Assembly (NCBI GenBank): GCA_964559535.1
Contig: CAZLIC010000003.1
Location: 62,001-126,000 of the forward strand
DNA: 64,000 bases
Origin: CAZLIC01 sp964559535
GTDB taxonomy: Bacteria > Pseudomonadota > Alphaproteobacteria > Rhodobacterales > Rhodobacteraceae
Direction of reading: 5' to 3'
Positions 59,717 to 64,000 of the stretch are shown piece by piece. The first letter of the stretch is position 1. The number at the start of each line of letters is the position of its first letter. Made by a program: the position numbers and the translations under genes. The notes beneath the pieces were generated by a model, which did not search any database, had not been told where the DNA came from, and was given only the letters and a program-made list of their open reading frames with translations.

Positions 59717-60766
59717 TCAATCCTTCGGCCCCGCGCCCAGCCGATGGGCAGCCCAGCGCGCGGCGTCGGCCACTGCCGCATCAGGGTCCTCCGCCAGCGC
59801 CTGCACGGCGGGGCGCAGCGCGGGCATGGCGGAATTGCCAATGGCGTAGGCCACGTTGCGGACGAACCGGTCACGCCCGATGCGCTTGATCGGGCTGCCT
59901 GCAAACCGCGCGCGAAACGCCGCATCATCCAGCGACGCAAGGTCCGCCAGCGGCGGCGCCCCGACGCGGGCGGCATAGCCGATGTCTCCGGCGGCCTGCG
60001 CGAACTTGTTCCAGGGGCAGATGGCCAGGCAATCGTCGCAGCCGTAGATGCGGTTGCCCAGCAGCGGCCGCAACTCTTCGTCGACGGGCCCGCGGTGCTC
60101 GATCGTCAGATAGGAAATGCAGCGCCGCGCATCCAGCTGATACGGCGCCGGAAAGGCCTGCGTCGGGCAGATGTCCAGGCAGGCGGTGCAGCTGCCGCAG
60201 TGCGAGACTTCGGGCGTGTCGGCCGGCAGGTCCAGCGTGGAAAAGATCGCGCCCAGAAAGAACCAGTTGCCCAGATCGCGGCTCAGCACGTTGGTGTGCT
60301 TGCCCTGCCAGCCCAGCCCCGCCGCCTGCGCCAGCGGCTTTTCCATCACCGGCGCCGTATCGACGAACACCTTGATCTCGCCCCCCGCCGCCGCCACCAG
60401 CCAGCGCCCCAGCCGCTTCAGCCGCCGCTTCACCAGATCGTGGTAGTCGCGGCCTTGCGCATAGACGCTGACCGCCGCCCGGTCGCGCTGCCCCAGAACC
60501 TCCAGCGGATCTGTCGCAGGCGTATAGACTTCGGCCAGCATCACCACCGACCGCACCTCGGGCCACAAGGCCAGCGGGTCGGCCCGCCACGCCGCGCGGT
60601 CGGCCATCCAGGCCATCTGCCCGTGCCGCCCCTGGGCCAGCCACGCGGCCAGCCGGACAGGCAGCCCCGGCACCGCATCGGGCCGGGCAATGCCCATGGC
60701 GGCAAAACCCTCGGCCCGCGCCTGCGCGCGCAAACTGACTGCTATGCCTTCCCCGGCCGTTCTCAT
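59717..60766 (-). CDS. queG: Epoxyqueuosine reductase QueG
   Basis: A 349-residue cobalamin/iron-sulfur enzyme. The cobalamin domain includes YAQGRDYHDLVKRRLKRL and DTAPVMEKPLAQAAGLGWQGKHTN. Two ferredoxin-like cluster motifs follow, HCGSCTACLDICPT and YGCDDCLAICPWNKF, and a short HEAT-like C-terminus ends it. It performs the last step in queuosine synthesis on tRNA. The ATG at 60766 lies at the edge of a palindromic repeat region, so the upstream sequence offers no good ribosome-binding site and the start is less sure. Confidence 0.93.
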   Translation of the reverse strand: MRTAGEGIAVSLRAQARAEGFAAMGIARPDAVPGLPVRLAAWLAQGRHGQMAWMADRAAWRADPLALWPEVRSVVMLAEVYTPATDPLEVLGQRDRAAVSVYAQGRDYHDLVKRRLKRLGRWLVAAAGGEIKVFVDTAPVMEKPLAQAAGLGWQGKHTNVLSRDLGNWFFLGAIFSTLDLPADTPEVSHCGSCTACLDICPTQAFPAPYQLDARRCISYLTIEHRGPVDEELRPLLGNRIYGCDDCLAICPWNKFAQAAGDIGYAARVGAPPLADLASLDDAAFRARFAGSPIKRIGRDRFVRNVAYAIGNSAMPALRPAVQALAEDPDAAVADAARWAAHRLGAGPKD

Positions 60767-60879
60767 CTTTGCCGAAATACCCCACGGGGGGTTGTCCATT
60801 GAGTCCGCCATTGGTTCAAGGACCAATGGACGACGGGGGTGTGAAACCCCCCGCACCCCCCAACCACCTGCGCAACGCG
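60767..60879. repeat. Palindromic repeat cluster upstream of queG
   Basis: Three nested hairpins occupy this gap. GTCCATTG (60794-60801) pairs with CAATGGAC (60824-60831). CCATTGGT (60808-60815) pairs with ACCAATGG (60822-60829) around a 6-base loop; the two share an arm, so only one can form at a time. GGGGGT (60835-60840) pairs with ACCCCC (60846-60851) around GTGAA. The CCATTGG part resembles the insertion at 39062-39104 in the transposase. The third hairpin lies just after the stop of the minus-strand lipoprotein gene and could help end its transcription, but there is no T-tract. Confidence 0.68.
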
Positions 60880-61473
60880 TCAGACCGCGCCCGTCCGCCC
60901 GCCGTTCGCCGCCCGCATGGCCCCCACGAACCGCCCGATCAGCGCACGCCCGGCTTCCGCATCCATCGCGGTCCCGGCCCCCGGTGCCGCCGTCAGCGTC
61001 ACCAGCCGGTCGCCCAGCACGAAGACGGCGCGCCAGCTTGGGCCGGGCGCCACGGCGGTGGGCGGCGTTGACCGGTCGGTCAGGTGCACCAGCACCACGT
61101 CCCCGGCGGCCGCCACGCTGTGCACCGCAACCGCTGCAGCCTTGCCCGAGCGGCTCAGCGCCGCCCGCCCGCTGTCCGAGGTCAGGAAGTTGCCCATCTC
61201 GGCCGGGTCCACCGGCTGCGCCGAACCCGGGCCGCCCGCCGTGGCCGTCAGCACGGCACCGGCGCCGCGGCAGGCGGTGAAGGCGGCGAATTCCGAGGCC
61301 GCCGTGCGTTCGACCGAATCCTCGGCCAGGCAATAGCCTTTCGGCGCCGCCAGCACGATGGCCCCCGGCCCCTCGCCCATCTGCACCGAGGAGGTCCCGC
61401 CGCCCCCGGCCACACAGGCCGAGAGCACCGCCGCGAACCAGAGGGCCGCGGCCCTACTGGTCCATGTAGACAT
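60880..61473 (-). CDS. Hypothetical lipoprotein
   Basis: A 197-residue protein with a lipobox signal (ALWFAAVLSACVAGGGG). The mature part contains KGYCLAEDSVERTAASEFAAFTACRGAGAVL with two Cys, and GRALIGRFVGAMRAAN at the end. AAGGCGGA precedes the ATG, which lies 20 bp inside the end of ilvD, so the two are probably cotranscribed. No family recognised. Confidence 0.76.
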   Translation of the reverse strand: MSTWTSRAAALWFAAVLSACVAGGGGTSSVQMGEGPGAIVLAAPKGYCLAEDSVERTAASEFAAFTACRGAGAVLTATAGGPGSAQPVDPAEMGNFLTSDSGRAALSRSGKAAAVAVHSVAAAGDVVLVHLTDRSTPPTAVAPGPSWRAVFVLGDRLVTLTAAPGAGTAMDAEAGRALIGRFVGAMRAANGGRTGAV

Positions 61474-63190
61474 GCGATTCCGCCTTGGCCCCCGGATGCG
61501 TCACCGCCCCCCACCGCGCACCGCCCACCAGACGGGCAAACTTGTGCACCGCGCCGCTGGTATAGGCCGTCTTGCGCGGGCCCTTCCATTCGGTCTTGCG
61601 CTTGGCCAGTTCCGCGTCGCTCAGCGCCACCGACAACTCGCCGGCCAGCGCGTTCAGCGTGATGACGTCGCCGTTTTGCAGCAGCGCAATCGGCCCGCCA
61701 TGCGCGGCCTCGGGGCCCACGTGGCCCACGCAGAACCCGCGCGTGGCGCCGCTGAACCGGCCGTCGGTGATCAGCGCCACCTTCTTGCCCATGCCCTGGC
61801 CGGAAAGGGCGGCGGTGGTCGACAGCATCTCGCGCATCCCCGGCCCGCCCGCGGGGCCTTCGTTGCGGATGACGATGACCTCACCCTCCTTGTAGGCGCG
61901 GGCCTTCACCGCGGCGAAGGCATCTTCCTCGCACTCGAACACGCGCGCCGGGCCGGTGAACACCTGCTCGGCCTCGGTCATCCCCGCGACCTTCACAATC
62001 GCCCCGTCCGGCGCAAGGTTGCCCTTCAGTGAAACCACACCGCCGGTCTTGGTGATGGGTGAGCCGATGTGATGGATAACCCGCCCGTCCGCCTCGCCGC
62101 GGATTTCCTCCAGGCTTTCGCCCAGCGTCTTGCCCGATGCGGTGATGCAATCCAGGTGCAGCAGGCCCTCTTTCGCCAGTTCCTTCATCACCACGGCCAC
62201 GCCGCCAACCTCATGCAGGTCCTTGGCGACATATTTTCCGCCCGGCCGCAGATCGACAAAGTAGGGCGTGTCCTTCATGCAGGCGGCGACGTCGAACAGG
62301 TCAAAGTCGATCCCGGCCTCGTTCGCCAGCGCCGGCAGGTGCAGCGCGGCGTTGGTGGACCCACCGGTGCAGCCGACCACCCGCGCCGCATTCTCCAGCG
62401 CCTTCCGCGTGACGATGTCCCGCGCGCGGATGTTCTTCTCGATCAGGTGCATCACCGCCACCCCCGACGCCTCGCCATACTGGTCGCGACTTTCGTAAGG
62501 CGCCGGGGCCGAGGACGAGTTCAGCAGCGCCAGCCCGATCGCCTCGCTGACGCAGGCCATGGTGTTTGCCGTATACTGCGCACCGCAGGCGCCCGAAGAC
62601 GGACAGGCCACCCGCTCCATGATCGCCAGTTCGGCGTCCGACAGGTTGCCCGCCTGGTGCTTGCCCACCGCCTCGAACATGTCCTGCACGGTGATGTCCT
62701 GGCCGTTGTAGCGGCCCGGCAGGATGGAACCGCCATAGATGAAGACCGAGGGCACGTTCAGCCGCACCATGGCCATCATCATGCCCGGCAAGGACTTGTC
62801 GCAGCCCGCAAGGCCCACGATGGCGTCATAGCAATGCCCGCGCATCGTCAGTTCAACGGTGTCGGCAATCGCATCGCGGCTGGCGAGCGACGACCGCATC
62901 CCCTCGTGCCCCATGGCAATGCCGTCGGTGACGGTGATCGTGGTGAACTCGCGCGGCGTGCCGCCGCCCTTCTTCACCCCGTGCTTCACAATCTGCGCCT
63001 GGCGGTTCAGCGCGATGTTGCAGGGCGCCGCCTCGTTCCAGCAGGTCGCCACGCCCACCCAGGGCTGGTGGATTTCTTCTTCGGTGATGCCCATCGCATA
63101 GAAATAGCTGCGATGCGGCGCCCGCGCCGGGCCCTCGGTCACATGCCGGCTGGGGAGCTTCGACTTGTCGAAACGCTGGTTGGTGGACAT
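61454..63190 (-). CDS. ilvD: Dihydroxy-acid dehydratase
   Basis: A 578-residue enzyme of branched-chain amino acid synthesis. Cluster cysteines are C50 (VATCWNE), C130 (GLAGCDKSLPG) and C202 (SGACGAQYTANTM); CTGGSTNAALHLPAL and GRFSGATRGFCVGHVGPEA are conserved. It removes water from 2,3-dihydroxy-3-methylvalerate and its valine-pathway counterpart. GGAGG precedes the ATG; an in-frame extension to 63253 shows no similarity. Confidence 0.96.
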   Translation of the reverse strand: MSTNQRFDKSKLPSRHVTEGPARAPHRSYFYAMGITEEEIHQPWVGVATCWNEAAPCNIALNRQAQIVKHGVKKGGGTPREFTTITVTDGIAMGHEGMRSSLASRDAIADTVELTMRGHCYDAIVGLAGCDKSLPGMMMAMVRLNVPSVFIYGGSILPGRYNGQDITVQDMFEAVGKHQAGNLSDAELAIMERVACPSSGACGAQYTANTMACVSEAIGLALLNSSSAPAPYESRDQYGEASGVAVMHLIEKNIRARDIVTRKALENAARVVGCTGGSTNAALHLPALANEAGIDFDLFDVAACMKDTPYFVDLRPGGKYVAKDLHEVGGVAVVMKELAKEGLLHLDCITASGKTLGESLEEIRGEADGRVIHHIGSPITKTGGVVSLKGNLAPDGAIVKVAGMTEAEQVFTGPARVFECEEDAFAAVKARAYKEGEVIVIRNEGPAGGPGMREMLSTTAALSGQGMGKKVALITDGRFSGATRGFCVGHVGPEAAHGGPIALLQNGDVITLNALAGELSVALSDAELAKRKTEWKGPRKTAYTSGAVHKFARLVGGARWGAVTHPGAKAESHVYMDQ

Positions 63191-63261
63191 CTGGCGGCTT
63201 CCTCCCGGATTGGCTTGCGCCGCAGGGATAAGGCGCCGGAAGACAGGGGGCAAGGGCGCCC

Positions 63262-64000
63262 TCAGCCCGCGCCCCCGACATTCTCTTGCGCGACCGAAAC
63301 TGCCTTCAGCACGGCAAACACAGGCAGGCCGGATTGCAGGCCCAGGGCGGCGACCGACCGGCGGGTGACGCGGGCCAGAAGAACTTCCCCGCCCGCTTGC
63401 AGCCGCACCAGCGCGCCGGGGCCTTCACCCATGCGGATGTCAACCACCATGGCCGGCAGGATGTTCAGCGCCGAGATGCCGACCGGGCGTTCCAGCGCCA
63501 GCATCACATCCTGCGCCAGGATGCGCAGCCGCAGCGGGGTGCCCGGGGCCCCGGCCACCCGCGGCAGCCAAAGGGGGCCCGCGCCGCTGTCCAGCCGGGT
63601 CAGCCCGTCGTCTTCGTGCGCGGCCACGCGGGCGGGCAGCAGCGCGCCTGCCTCGCGCAGGCCAAGGGCGGGGGCGGTGGCCGGGTCGGACAGAACCTGC
63701 CCGGCGGGGCCCGCCGCCACCACACGGCCCGCCTCCAGCAGAACCACGGTCGTGGCCAGCCGTGCCACCTCGGCCACCGAATGGCTGACGTACAGGATCG
63801 GCATCTGCAGATCGTCGCGCAGGCGTTCGAGGTAGGGCAAGATCTCGGCCTTGCGCGGGTCGTCCAGTGCCGCCAGCGGTTCGTCCATCAGCAGAAGGCG
63901 GGGGTTCGACATGATGGCGCGGCCGATCGCCACCCGCTGCTTCTCACCCCCCGACAGGGCGCCGGGGCGGCGGTCCAGAAGCTGGCCGATGCCCAGCATC
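63262..64000 (-). CDS. modC: Molybdate ABC transporter ATP-binding protein, C-terminal part (cut by window edge)
   Basis: The last 245 residues are visible; the Walker A region lies outside. The signature LSGGEKQRVAIGRAI, Walker B LLLMDEPLAALD and switch histidine YVSHSVAEV are present. A C-terminal mop/TOBE domain (ISALNILPAMVVDIRMGEGPGALVRLQAGGEVLLARVTRRS) is typical of ModC. It powers molybdate uptake with ModB and ModA, expected further right. It is separated from ilvD by 71 bp on the same strand. Confidence 0.92.
   Translation of the reverse strand, partial: MLGIGQLLDRRPGALSGGEKQRVAIGRAIMSNPRLLLMDEPLAALDDPRKAEILPYLERLRDDLQMPILYVSHSVAEVARLATTVVLLEAGRVVAAGPAGQVLSDPATAPALGLREAGALLPARVAAHEDDGLTRLDSGAGPLWLPRVAGAPGTPLRLRILAQDVMLALERPVGISALNILPAMVVDIRMGEGPGALVRLQAGGEVLLARVTRRSVAALGLQSGLPVFAVLKAVSVAQENVGGAG

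Overview
This window looks like chromosomal DNA from a high-GC alphaproteobacterium of the Rhodobacteraceae (Rhodobacter/Paracoccus/Roseobacter group). The evidence is strongly GC-biased codon use, the mreBCD-mrdA-rodA order followed by a DUF1345 gene, the pyrB-'pyrC'-plsY order with a dihydroorotase lacking its zinc ligands, the fused FAD-monooxygenase/old-yellow-enzyme gene of aerobic 2-aminobenzoyl-CoA breakdown, RTX and SPOR proteins, and interspersed palindromic repeats. I cannot name a species.

Layout. 0-8.9 kb: end of an indolepyruvate oxidoreductase beta gene, then a tightly overlapping catabolic operon (monooxygenase/reductase fusion, SDR, MarR, crotonase, acyl-CoA dehydrogenase, cupin, RidA, aryl-CoA ligase) that fits CoA-dependent aerobic anthranilate degradation. 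A perfect 20-bp palindrome lies just upstream. 8.9-16.5 kb: SRPBCC protein, NudC, a cyclic-nucleotide phosphodiesterase-like protein, an RTX protein, ParC and an SH3 protein. 16.5-20.6 kb: minus-strand pyrB operon with two membrane proteins resembling bacterial PH domains, an apparently inactive dihydroorotase homologue and plsY. 20.7-27.6 kb: fatty-acid hydroxylase-family protein, NlpC/P60 and M17 peptidases, a monooxygenase divergent from a TetR regulator, an SDR and a SulP transporter without STAS. 27.8-34.1 kb: the rod-shape operon. 34.2-37.7 kb: a 2-hydroxyacid dehydrogenase, a small exported protein and lepA.

37.7-39.8 kb is the clearest accessory patch: a DUF4258 gene broken by an in-frame stop, a DUF2283 gene, and an IS5-type element whose transposase is interrupted by at least four short palindromic insertions. 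39.8-50.1 kb: SDR/P1 peptidase pair, YcaQ-like glycosylase, ArnT-like glycosyltransferase, a degenerate EF-G paralogue, a LOG-family protein, two exported unknowns, and a MarR gene with twin operators. 50.2-64 kb: dapD, a SPOR-domain D,D-carboxypeptidase, HAD, clpS, rsmC, SDR, a lipoprotein, brnTA, an arginine-deiminase-like enzyme, DUF1294, ohr, queG, a lipoprotein, ilvD and the end of modC.

Beyond genes, the most interesting signals are: (1) a composite intergenic element at 34.1, 51.2 and 58.4 kb, with a conserved CCATTGAAAT-like block exactly 29 nt before a GTCCCA/TGGGAC inverted repeat; (2) a family of CCATTGG-core palindromes, found inside the transposase gene and again upstream of queG; (3) several proteins that keep their fold but lack catalytic residues (dihydroorotase, two SDRs, EF-G paralogue). 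No tRNA, rRNA or CRISPR array was recognised.
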